NCBI GenBank assembly: GCA_002418465.1
Contig: DIEE01000115.1
Coordinates: forward strand, 1 to 10,550
DNA length: 10,550 nt
Direction: 5' to 3'
From: Pseudomonas sp. UBA5782
Lineage (GTDB): Bacteria > Pseudomonadota > Gammaproteobacteria > Pseudomonadales > Pseudomonadaceae
Of the stretch, positions 1 through 5,954 are shown one piece after another. The position numbers were made by a program, and so were the translations under genes. Each line of letters starts with the position of its first letter. Position 1 is the stretch's first letter. The notes under the pieces were generated by a model that saw nothing but the letters and a program-made list of their open reading frames with translations, did no database searches and was not told where the DNA came from.

Positions 1-406
1 ACGCCTGGGCGTCGGCCTGCACCTCGGCCAGGGCGACGGTTCGCTGGCCGCGGCGCGTGCCCTGCTTGGCCGCAAGGCGATCATTGGCGCAACCTGCCAT
101 GCGCGCCTCGACCTCGCCGAGCAGGCCATCCGCGAAGGCGCCAGCTACGTCGCCTTCGGCCGTTTCTTCGATTCCAATACCAAGCCGGGCGCACCGGCTG
201 CCAGCCTCGAACTGCTGGCTCAGGCCCGCCAGCTCGCCGGCCTGCCGATCGTCGCGATCGGCGGCGTGACACTCGACAACGCCCCGTCGCTGATCGCCCA
301 TGGCGCCAGCCTGGTAGCGGTGATCCACGCGCTGTTCAGCGCCGAGAACGCCGCGGAAGTCGAGCGTCGCGCCCACGCCTTCAGTGCCCTGTTCGCAACC
401 CCCTGA
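1..406 (+). CDS. thiE: Thiamine-phosphate synthase, 3' part (C-terminal 134 residues)
   Basis: This is the end of a gene that begins left of the window; the frame starts at base 2 and ends at TGA 404-406. ThiE joins the thiazole phosphate and the hydroxymethylpyrimidine diphosphate to make thiamine phosphate in the cytoplasm. The visible residues follow the ThiE (TIM-barrel) pattern in order: GLHLGQGD near the left edge, IIGATCH, YVAFGRFF followed by SNTKPGAP (the loop with the conserved T-K), then LPIVAIGGV and LVAVIHALF, the late strands whose glycines bind phosphate. ThiE proteins are usually about 205-215 residues, so about 75 N-terminal residues are missing only because of the window edge. 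hemL follows 55 nt downstream on the same strand, as in Pseudomonas genomes. Family assignment is secure. Confidence 0.95.
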   Translation, partial: RLGVGLHLGQGDGSLAAARALLGRKAIIGATCHARLDLAEQAIREGASYVAFGRFFDSNTKPGAPAASLELLAQARQLAGLPIVAIGGVTLDNAPSLIAHGASLVAVIHALFSAENAAEVERRAHAFSALFATP

Positions 407-413
407 CCATCCA

Positions 414-438
414 GGCGGATGAGCCACGCTGATCCGCC
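414..438 (+). repeat. REP-like hairpin between thiE and hemL
   Basis: GGCGGAT (414-420) pairs with ATCCGCC (432-438), and the interior AGC/GCT (422-424 / 428-430) closes on a CAC loop. This gives 10 base pairs with a single G-G mismatch. No T-run follows, so it is a poor intrinsic terminator. The GGCGGAT...ATCCGCC form resembles hairpins that I recall as dispersed between genes in pseudomonads; that part is inference. It ends 23 nt before the hemL start and upstream of its Shine-Dalgarno. Confidence 0.5.
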
Positions 439-449
439 CGCCGAAATTC

Positions 450-455
450 GAGAGG
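450..455 (+). promoter_or_regulatory. Ribosome binding site of hemL
   Basis: GAGAGG lies 6 nt before the ATG at 462. It supports that start, which also gives the usual family length and N-terminus (MSRSETLF). Confidence 0.6.
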
Positions 456-461
456 CCCCGC

Positions 462-1751
462 ATGTCCCGCTCCGAAACCCTGTTCGCCAACGCCCAGAAA
501 CACATCCCCGGCGGCGTCAATTCGCCGGTGCGCGCCTTCCGCAGCGTCGGCGGCACACCGCTGTTCTTCAAGCACGCGACCGGCGCCTACGTGATCGACG
601 AAGACGACAACCGCTACGTCGACTACGTTGGCTCCTGGGGCCCGATGATCCTCGGCCACAGCCATCCGGACGTGCTCGACGCGGTGCGCAAGCAGCTCGA
701 GCACGGCCTCTCCTACGGCGCGCCGACCGCCATGGAAACCGAGATGGCCGATCTGGTCTGCGGCCTGGTGCCGTCGATGGAGATGGTCCGCATGGTCAGC
801 TCCGGGACCGAGGCGACCATGAGCGCGATCCGCCTGGCGCGCGGCTTCACCGGCCGCGACAGCATCATCAAGTTCGAAGGCTGCTACCACGGCCACTCCG
901 ACAGCCTGCTGGTGAAAGCCGGCTCCGGCCTGCTGACCCAGGGCGTACCGAGCTCGGCGGGCGTACCGGCGGCCTTCGCCAAACACACGCTGACCCTGCC
1001 GTTCAACGACATCGAGGCAGTGAAGACGATGCTCGCCGAGGTCGGCCAGGAGGTCGCCTGCATCATCGTCGAGCCGGTCGCCGGCAACATGAACTGCGTG
1101 CCGCCGGCCCCCGGCTTCCTCGAAGGCCTGCGCGAGCAGTGCGACCAGCACGGCGTAGTGCTGATCTTCGACGAAGTGATGACCGGTTTCCGCGTCGCCC
1201 TCGGCGGTGCCCAGGCGCACTACGGCATCGTTCCGGACCTGACCACCTTCGGCAAGATTATCGGCGGCGGCATGCCGGTCGGCTGCTTCGGCGGCAAGCG
1301 CGCGATCATGGAACGCATCGCCCCGCTCGGCCCGGTGTACCAGGCCGGCACGCTGTCCGGTAACCCGCTGGCGATGGCCGCCGGCCTGACCACCCTGCGC
1401 CTGATCCAGCGCGAAGGCTTCCACGCCGAGCTGAGCGACTACACCAGCCGCATGCTGCAGGGCCTGCAGGACCGCGCCGATGCGGCCGGCATTCCCTTCG
1501 TCACCACCCAGGCCGGCGGCATGTTCGGCCTGTACTTCAGCGGCGCCGACGACATCGTCACCTTCGACGACGTGATGGGCAGCGACGTCGAGCGCTTCAA
1601 GCGCTTTTTCCACCTGATGCTCGACGGCGGCGTGTACCTGGCGCCCAGCGCCTTCGAGGCCGGCTTCACCTCGATCGCCCACGGCGATGCGGAACTGAAG
1701 ATCACCCTCGACGCCGCCGAACGCGCGTTCGCCGAATTGAAGAAAAGCTGA
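462..1751 (+). CDS. hemL: Glutamate-1-semialdehyde 2,1-aminomutase
   Basis: This PLP enzyme of 429 residues converts glutamate-1-semialdehyde to 5-aminolevulinate, the last step of the C5 route to haem and other tetrapyrroles. The N-terminal HIPGGVNSPVRAF motif is the family signature. SSGTEA (113-118) and YHGHSD (142-147) form part of the cofactor and substrate pocket. IFDEVMTGFR (235-244) carries the Asp that contacts the PLP ring nitrogen, and TTFGKIIGGG places the PLP lysine at K265, the position known for the E. coli enzyme. Length and motifs are normal and nothing is missing. The start is set by GAGAGG 6 nt upstream. The gene follows thiE by 55 nt and may be cotranscribed with it. A long open frame on the opposite strand is only a codon-bias shadow. 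Confidence 0.98.
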   Translation: MSRSETLFANAQKHIPGGVNSPVRAFRSVGGTPLFFKHATGAYVIDEDDNRYVDYVGSWGPMILGHSHPDVLDAVRKQLEHGLSYGAPTAMETEMADLVCGLVPSMEMVRMVSSGTEATMSAIRLARGFTGRDSIIKFEGCYHGHSDSLLVKAGSGLLTQGVPSSAGVPAAFAKHTLTLPFNDIEAVKTMLAEVGQEVACIIVEPVAGNMNCVPPAPGFLEGLREQCDQHGVVLIFDEVMTGFRVALGGAQAHYGIVPDLTTFGKIIGGGMPVGCFGGKRAIMERIAPLGPVYQAGTLSGNPLAMAAGLTTLRLIQREGFHAELSDYTSRMLQGLQDRADAAGIPFVTTQAGGMFGLYFSGADDIVTFDDVMGSDVERFKRFFHLMLDGGVYLAPSAFEAGFTSIAHGDAELKITLDAAERAFAELKKS

Positions 1752-1755
1752 AACA

Positions 1756-1773
1756 AAAGCCGGTAAAGGCTTT
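1756..1773 (+). terminator. Weak hairpin just after hemL
   Basis: AAAGCC (1756-1761) and GGCTTT (1768-1773) form a 6-bp stem with a GGTAAA loop, beginning 4 nt after the hemL stop. The 3' arm supplies three T residues but no longer U-tract follows. It could be a weak terminator, or could stabilise the 3' end. Confidence 0.35.
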
Positions 1774-1801
1774 GTAAGCGAGCTACGGGTTATTCCATAA
1801 T
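1772..1801 (+). promoter_or_regulatory. Candidate sigma-70 promoter for the Sel1-repeat gene
   Basis: TTGTAA (1772-1777) and CATAAT (1796-1801) are separated by 18 nt, with 4 of 6 matches to the -35 and 5 of 6 to the -10 consensus. Transcription would begin near 1808, giving a leader of about 60 nt that opens directly into two hairpins. The match is by eye only. Confidence 0.45.
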
Positions 1802-1807
1802 GAACGT

Positions 1808-1839
1808 GCCGACACGCTTGTCGGCCGGGCATTGGCCCG
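1808..1839 (+). promoter_or_regulatory. Two tandem hairpins in the leader of the Sel1-repeat gene
   Basis: GCCGACA (1808-1814) pairs with TGTCGGC (1819-1825) around a CGCT loop. Immediately after it, CGGGC (1826-1830) pairs with GCCCG (1835-1839) around ATTG. Both stems are perfect. Because the first begins about where the candidate promoter would start transcription, they could form a 5' stabilising structure. A terminator of hemL transcription is less likely because no T-run follows. Confidence 0.45.
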
Positions 1840-1867
1840 TATCTGCTTCTGAGGCGTTTCGACTCGC

Positions 1868-2419
1868 ATGAACCGCACCGGCCGCAGCCGAATCCTGGGC
1901 TGCCTGCTGCTTCTGCTTCCCGCGCTGGCCACGGCGGGGGGCAACTCCCTGCTGATTCCGGCCAACGGGCGCTGCTCGCTGAACACCGCGCCGGAAGACA
2001 TGCCCGAAGCCCTGTCGGCCTGCCAGCAGGCGGCGCAGAGCGGCGACAGCGAAGCGCAGTTCGAACTCGGCGAGTATTTCTACGACGGCCAGCGCGCCCC
2101 GCGCGATCTCAAGCAGGCACTCAACTGGTTCGAACAGGCATCGCTCAAGGGCCACGCCCAGGCGCAGCTGCGCCTGGGCGGCATGTTCTTCCGTGGCGAA
2201 GGCGTGCCCGCGAACAACATGCAGGCGTTCATCGTGCTGAAGATGGCGGCGGTGAACGGTTCGGAGGAAGCGCTGGATACCGCCGACCTGGTCGCCGCGC
2301 AGATGCGTCGCGACGAGCTGGACATCGCCACCCAGGTGCTCGGGCAGATCTTCCGCAACTACCTCACCGACCTGCAGACGGTGGACGGCGGCAACTCGCC
2401 GTTCGCGCCGCTACCCTAG
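1868..2419 (+). CDS. Exported Sel1-like repeat protein
   Basis: This 183-residue protein has a clear N-terminal signal: a basic start (MNRTGRSR), a Leu-rich core (residues 9-20) and a likely signal peptidase I site after ALATA (residue 23). C12 precedes the hydrophobic core rather than following it, so it is not a lipobox. The mature part has C36 and C52, possibly a disulfide, and two Sel1-type helical repeats: EAQFELGEYFYDG followed by LKQALNWFEQAS, then AQAQLRLGGMFFRGEGV followed by MQAFIVLKMAAV. Sel1 repeats are protein-binding solenoids, so a periplasmic adaptor role is likely, but the partner is unknown. Pseudomonas genomes usually carry a homologue at this place after hemL. The Shine-Dalgarno is weak: GAGG at 1851-1854 is 13 nt from the ATG. 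The start is chosen because it gives an intact signal peptide. Confidence 0.85.
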   Translation: MNRTGRSRILGCLLLLLPALATAGGNSLLIPANGRCSLNTAPEDMPEALSACQQAAQSGDSEAQFELGEYFYDGQRAPRDLKQALNWFEQASLKGHAQAQLRLGGMFFRGEGVPANNMQAFIVLKMAAVNGSEEALDTADLVAAQMRRDELDIATQVLGQIFRNYLTDLQTVDGGNSPFAPLP

Positions 2420-2432
2420 TCGCACCGCCGCG

Positions 2433-2451
2433 GGACGCGCCTGGCGCATCC
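2433..2451. terminator. Imperfect inverted repeat between convergent genes
   Basis: GGA-C-GCGC (2433-2440) pairs with GCGC-A-TCC (2444-2451) around a CTG loop, with one C-A mismatch. It sits in the 51-nt gap between the convergent Sel1 and DUF1820 genes, where a shared terminator would be expected, but neither strand has a strong T-run. This is a tentative call. Confidence 0.25.
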
Positions 2452-2470
2452 ACCTTGTTCAAGCAATCGC

Positions 2471-2797
2471 TTACTTGTCCGGCATCGGCATGGGGAACGG
2501 CATCACGTTGCCGCCGCCCTTGGCCTCGCTGATCTTCGGCGTGCCGAGGCGCTCCACTTCGTCGATGCGGACGATCGCGTGCATCGGCACGAAGCTGCGC
2601 ACCACGCCCTCGAACTGGGCCTTGAGCTTTTCCTCGCTGGGGTCGACGACCACCTGAGTGCGTTCGCCGAAGACGAATTCCTCGATTTCCAGGAAACCCC
2701 ACAGATCGCTCTGGAAGATCTGCTTGGCGTACATCTCGTACACCTGGCCCTGGTTGAGGAAAATCACCTTGTAGATCGGGGTATCGCGCTTGCTCAT
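2471..2797 (-). CDS. DUF1820 family protein, function unknown
   Basis: This 108-residue protein begins MSKRDTPIYKVIFLNQGQVYEMYAK and continues with WGFLEIEEFVFGERTQVVVDPSEEKLKAQF and FVPMHAIVRIDEVERLGTPKI, which I recognise as the gammaproteobacterial DUF1820 family. It has no signal peptide or membrane segment and should be cytosolic. The C-terminus is glycine, proline and methionine rich. No function is established for the family to my knowledge. The frame stays open upstream to a TTG at 2860, but the extra 21 residues are unconserved-looking (Pro, Ser and Arg rich) and would overlap the likely promoter, so the ATG at 2797 is preferred. No good Shine-Dalgarno precedes it. The gene is convergent with the Sel1 gene and divergent from miaB, so it forms its own unit. 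Confidence 0.85.
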   Translation of the reverse strand: MSKRDTPIYKVIFLNQGQVYEMYAKQIFQSDLWGFLEIEEFVFGERTQVVVDPSEEKLKAQFEGVVRSFVPMHAIVRIDEVERLGTPKISEAKGGGNVMPFPMPMPDK

Positions 2798-2835
2798 GCT
2801 GACGGGGCGGCTCGGGGAGGAGAAACGGGGCGCGC

Positions 2836-2844
2836 ATGGTAGCA
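2836..2844 (-). promoter_or_regulatory. Candidate extended -10 for the DUF1820 gene
   Basis: On the - strand the sequence reads TGCTACCAT, an extended -10 (TGn plus TACCAT, 4 of 6 to consensus). It would start transcription near 2829, about 32 nt before the ATG at 2797. No convincing -35 is visible. Confidence 0.35.
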
Positions 2845-2927
2845 CAGCCAGGCCGGCCAACCGGCGCGGCGAAATCGAGTGCCGCCACGCCTTCCCCGGC
2901 GCTGTAGCCTGATCTCGACGACGCCCT

Positions 2928-2933
2928 TATAAT
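2928..2933 (+). promoter_or_regulatory. Perfect -10 element upstream of miaB
   Basis: TATAAT is an exact sigma-70 -10 hexamer, 33 nt before the miaB ATG. The -35 is poor: TGTAGC (2903-2908) would need a 19-nt spacer. Transcription should begin near 2940, just before a short T-run (2943-2948). Confidence 0.55.
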
Positions 2934-2966
2934 CGCCGGTCATTTTTTAACCACCCCGACGTTGCC

Positions 2967-4307
2967 ATGACCAAGAAGCTCTATATCGAAACCCACGGTT
3001 GCCAGATGAACGAGTACGACAGCTCGCGAATGGTCGACCTGCTGGGCGAGCATCAGGCCCTGGAAGTCACGGCGAACCCCGCCGAAGCCGACGTGATCCT
3101 GCTCAACACCTGCTCGATCCGCGAGAAGGCTCAGGACAAGGTGTTCTCCCAGCTCGGCCGCTGGCGCGAACTGAAACTGGAAAACCCCGACCTGGTGATC
3201 GGCGTCGGCGGCTGCGTGGCCAGCCAGGAAGGCGCGGCGATCCGCGATCGCGCGCCCTATGTCGACGTGGTGTTCGGCCCGCAAACGCTGCACCGCCTGC
3301 CGGAAATGATCAATGCCGCGCGCAGCACGCGTACGCCGCAGGTGGACATCTCCTTCCCCGAGATCGAGAAGTTCGACCGCCTGCCCGAGCCACGCATCGA
3401 CGGCCCCAGCGCCTTCGTCTCGATCATGGAAGGCTGCAGCAAGTACTGCACCTTCTGCGTGGTGCCCTACACCCGTGGCGAGGAAGTCAGCCGGCCGTTC
3501 GACGACGTGCTCGCCGAAGTCATCCACCTGGCCGAGAACGGCGTGCGCGAAGTCACCCTGCTGGGGCAGAACGTCAACGGCTATCGTGGCGAGACCCACG
3601 ACGGGCGGATCGCCGATTTCGCCGAGCTTATCCGCGTGGTCGCCGAGGTCGAGGGCATCGAGCGCATTCGCTACACCACCTCGCACCCGCTGGAGTTCTC
3701 CGACGCGCTGATCGCCGCCCACGCCGAGGTGCCGGAGCTGGTGAAGTTCGTCCACCTGCCGGTGCAGGCCGGTTCCGACCGCATCCTCGCGGCGATGAAG
3801 CGCAACCACACCGCCCTGGAATACAAGTCGCGCATCCGCAAGCTGCGCGCCGCGGTGCCGGACATCTGCATCAGCTCGGACTTCATCATCGGTTTCCCCG
3901 GCGAGACCGAGAAAGACTTCGAGCAGACCATGAAGCTGGTGCAGGACGTCGGCTTCGACTTCTCCTTCTCCTTCATCTACAGCTCGCGCCCCGGCACGCC
4001 GGCCGCGGACCTGGCCGACGACACCCCGGACGAGGTGAAGAAGCAGCGCCTGTCGATCCTGCAGACGCGGATCAGCCAGCAGGGCTTCGAGATCAGCCGG
4101 CGGATGGTCGGCAGCACCCAGCGCATCCTCGTCAGCGATTTCTCTAAGAAGGACCCGGGCATGCTCCAGGGGCGCACCGAGAACAACCGCATCGTCAATT
4201 TCCGCAGCGGCAACCCGCGGCTGATCGGCCAGTTCGTCGACGTGCACATCGACGACGCGCTGCCGCATTCGCTGCGCGGCAGCCTGATCGAAAGCACCGT
4301 CCACTGA
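2967..4307 (+). CDS. miaB: tRNA-2-methylthio-N6-isopentenyladenosine synthase (MiaB)
   Basis: This radical-SAM methylthiotransferase of 446 residues adds the 2-methylthio group to i6A37 in tRNAs that read codons beginning with U. The N-terminal UPF0004 domain carries the three cysteines of the auxiliary iron-sulfur cluster at C12 (ETHGCQMN), C49 (NTCSIREKA) and C83 (GGCVASQEG). The radical-SAM domain has C157, C161 and C164 in GCSKYCTFCVVPYTRG, the positions known for E. coli MiaB. The C-terminal part (about 375-441) is the TRAM RNA-binding domain. Every catalytic residue is present. The start at 2967 gives MTKKLYIETHGC, the normal family N-terminus, although the Shine-Dalgarno is weak. phoH, ybeY, corC and lnt follow on the same strand, an association seen in many Proteobacteria. 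Confidence 0.98.
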   Translation: MTKKLYIETHGCQMNEYDSSRMVDLLGEHQALEVTANPAEADVILLNTCSIREKAQDKVFSQLGRWRELKLENPDLVIGVGGCVASQEGAAIRDRAPYVDVVFGPQTLHRLPEMINAARSTRTPQVDISFPEIEKFDRLPEPRIDGPSAFVSIMEGCSKYCTFCVVPYTRGEEVSRPFDDVLAEVIHLAENGVREVTLLGQNVNGYRGETHDGRIADFAELIRVVAEVEGIERIRYTTSHPLEFSDALIAAHAEVPELVKFVHLPVQAGSDRILAAMKRNHTALEYKSRIRKLRAAVPDICISSDFIIGFPGETEKDFEQTMKLVQDVGFDFSFSFIYSSRPGTPAADLADDTPDEVKKQRLSILQTRISQQGFEISRRMVGSTQRILVSDFSKKDPGMLQGRTENNRIVNFRSGNPRLIGQFVDVHIDDALPHSLRGSLIESTVH

Positions 4308-4319
4308 CGCCGTACGGCG
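4308..4319. repeat. 12-bp perfect palindrome abutting the miaB stop
   Basis: CGCCGTACGGCG begins at the base after the miaB TGA. It can form a 4-bp stem with a GTAC loop. It could help end miaB transcription or be fortuitous. Confidence 0.35.
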
Positions 4320-4326
4320 CGCGCCA

Positions 4327-4354
4327 ACGTGGCGGCCCTGCACGGCCGCCGCGT
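4327..4354 (+). terminator. Strong 11-bp hairpin between miaB and phoH
   Basis: The arms 4327-4337 (ACGTGGCGGCC) and 4344-4354 (GGCCGCCGCGT) pair along 11 positions with one G-T wobble, around a CTGCAC loop. It is very stable and GC-rich, but CATTCG follows rather than a T-run. It may therefore be a partial terminator, a processing barrier or part of a leader. A second stem at 4370-4383 (CGGCC / GGCCG) lies just downstream and shares sequence with it. Confidence 0.5.
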
Positions 4355-4383
4355 CATTCGCCCGATGCACGGCCGGGCGGCCG

Positions 4384-4413
4384 CTTTCACCCTCGCGCGC
4401 ATGGGGTTATCCT
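4384..4413 (+). promoter_or_regulatory. Possible promoter upstream of phoH
   Basis: CTTTCA (4384-4389) and TATCCT (4408-4413) are 18 nt apart, with 3 of 6 and 4 of 6 consensus matches. The site lies downstream of the hairpins and 39 nt before the phoH start, so it would free phoH from miaB transcription. I looked for the heat-shock sigma pattern known for ybeZYX-lnt in E. coli and did not find a clear one. Confidence 0.25.
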
Positions 4414-4452
4414 TCCTTTCAACTTCCTGCCTCCGGCGGCCATAAAAAGACA

Positions 4453-5478
4453 TTGAACGCTCCCACCGAACCCCATCGTTTCACCCTCGAACCCTTTGAA
4501 GCGCGCCGCTTCGCCAACCTCTGCGGACAGTTCGACGAGCACCTGCGGCTGATCGAACAGCGTCTCGCCCTGGAAATCCGCAACCGCGGCAACCAGTTCG
4601 AGATCGTCGGCGACGCCGAGCGCGCACGCGCCGCGGAAAACCTGCTGCGCCGCCTCTATCGCGAAACCCAGAGCAGCGAGCTGTCGCCGGACATGGTCCA
4701 CCTGTTTCTGCAGGAATCCGGCATGGACGAGCTGGTCAACCCGACCGCGACGAACGCTTCCAGCGTCGCGCTGCGCACCAAGAAGGGCATGATCAAGCCG
4801 CGCGGTGCCAACCAGCAGCGCTACGTGCGCTCGATCCTCGACAACGACATCAACTTCGGCATCGGCCCGGCCGGCACCGGCAAGACCTACCTCGCCGTGG
4901 CCTGCGCGGTGGATGCCCTGGAGCGCGAGCAGGTGCGGCGCATCCTGCTGGTGCGCCCGGCGGTGGAGGCCGGCGAGAAGCTCGGTTTCCTGCCCGGCGA
5001 CCTGGCGCAGAAGATCGACCCCTACCTGCGCCCGCTGTACGACGCACTCTACGAGATGCTCGGTTTCGAAACCGTAGCCAAGCTGATCGAGAAGCAGGTG
5101 ATCGAGATCGCCCCGCTGGCCTACATGCGCGGCCGCACCCTTAACAACAGCTTCATCATTCTCGACGAGAGTCAGAACACCACCCTCGAGCAGATGAAGA
5201 TGTTCCTCACCCGCATCGGTTTCGGCTCCACCGCCGTGATCACCGGCGACATCACCCAGGTCGACCTGCCACGCGGCACCAAGTCCGGCCTGACTCACGT
5301 GATCGATGTGCTGCGTGACGTGCCGGGCATCAGCTTCACCCACTTCATCTCCAAGGACGTCGTCCGCCACCCGCTGGTGCAACGCATCGTCGAGGCCTAC
5401 GACCGCTTCGAGCAGCGCCAGCAGGCGCCGCAGCAGCGTGCCGACAACGATCCGGGTGCGCGCGCCGACGATGCTTGA
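4453..5478 (+). CDS. ybeZ: PhoH-like ATPase YbeZ (TTG start)
   Basis: This cytoplasmic P-loop NTPase of 341 residues belongs to the PhoH family and is the known genetic and physical partner of YbeY in rRNA processing; its exact activity is not settled. Residues about 8-70 form the N-terminal PhoH-associated domain. Walker A is GPAGTGKT with K144, Walker B is FIILDES with D238 and E239, and ITGDITQVDLP (263-273) is the next conserved strand. The C-terminal tail from about 320 is Gln, Arg and Asp rich and probably disordered. The start is a TTG: no in-frame ATG or GTG lies nearby upstream, and MNAPTEPHRFTLEPFEA fits the family. No real Shine-Dalgarno is visible (only AAAAAGA). The ybeY ATG lies inside the last codons. 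Length is normal. Confidence 0.95.
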   Translation: MNAPTEPHRFTLEPFEARRFANLCGQFDEHLRLIEQRLALEIRNRGNQFEIVGDAERARAAENLLRRLYRETQSSELSPDMVHLFLQESGMDELVNPTATNASSVALRTKKGMIKPRGANQQRYVRSILDNDINFGIGPAGTGKTYLAVACAVDALEREQVRRILLVRPAVEAGEKLGFLPGDLAQKIDPYLRPLYDALYEMLGFETVAKLIEKQVIEIAPLAYMRGRTLNNSFIILDESQNTTLEQMKMFLTRIGFGSTAVITGDITQVDLPRGTKSGLTHVIDVLRDVPGISFTHFISKDVVRHPLVQRIVEAYDRFEQRQQAPQQRADNDPGARADDA

Positions 5479-5944
5479 ACTCGACCTGCAGAATGCCAGC
5501 CAGGGCGCGGTTCCCGATGAAGCGGCGCTGCGCCGCTGGTGCGAACTGGCGCTGCGCCAGCGCAGCGCGGATTCCGAGCTGACCATCCGCCTGGTCGACG
5601 AAGCCGAGGGCCGCGAGCTGAACGCCACCTGGCGGCACAAGGATTACGCGACCAACGTGCTGTCTTTTCCCGCCGACATCCCTGACGGTCCGGGCGGCGA
5701 ACCGCTGCTGGATATACCGCTGCTCGGCGACCTGGTGATCTGCGTGCCGGTGGTCGAGCGCGAGGCCGCGGAACAGGGCAAGGCCCTCGAGGCCCACTGG
5801 GCGCACCTGGTGATCCACGGCTGCCTGCACCTGCTGGGCTACGACCATCTGGAAGACGACGAGGCCGAGGAAATGGAATCGTTGGAACGAGAATTGCTCG
5901 CCGAGCTGGGTCATCCCGACCCTTATGCCGGCGATGAAAACTGA
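5471..5944 (+). CDS. ybeY: Endoribonuclease / rRNA maturation factor YbeY
   Basis: This 157-residue UPF0054 metalloprotein takes part in 16S rRNA 3' maturation and ribosome quality control. The zinc signature HGCLHLLGYDH gives ligands H116, H120 and H126 (H-x3-H-x5-H). Upstream, WRHKDYATNVLSFP (54-67) is the conserved substrate-side motif with the basic residues. The ATG at 5471 overlaps the phoH stop by 8 nt (ATGCTTGA). No Shine-Dalgarno stands out, so translation is probably coupled to phoH, in keeping with their shared function. corC begins 10 nt after the stop. The longer frame reaching back to 5306 only reads phoH out of frame and is rejected. Confidence 0.97.
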   Translation: MLELDLQNASQGAVPDEAALRRWCELALRQRSADSELTIRLVDEAEGRELNATWRHKDYATNVLSFPADIPDGPGGEPLLDIPLLGDLVICVPVVEREAAEQGKALEAHWAHLVIHGCLHLLGYDHLEDDEAEEMESLERELLAELGHPDPYAGDEN

Positions 5945-5954
5945 GCAAGGAAAA

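Noticed and set aside
381..1832. 483-residue open frame on the - strand across hemL
   Set aside because: It is antisense to a fully conserved hemL, His/Ala/Val/Gly rich, with no motif: a by-product of high GC3.
2798..2860. 21-residue N-terminal extension of the DUF1820 protein from a TTG
   Set aside because: The residues are Pro/Ser/Arg rich and unlike the family start. The extension would cover the likely promoter.
2940..4370. 476-residue open frame on the - strand across miaB
   Set aside because: It is antisense to miaB, with the same GC-driven composition and no ribosome binding site or motif.
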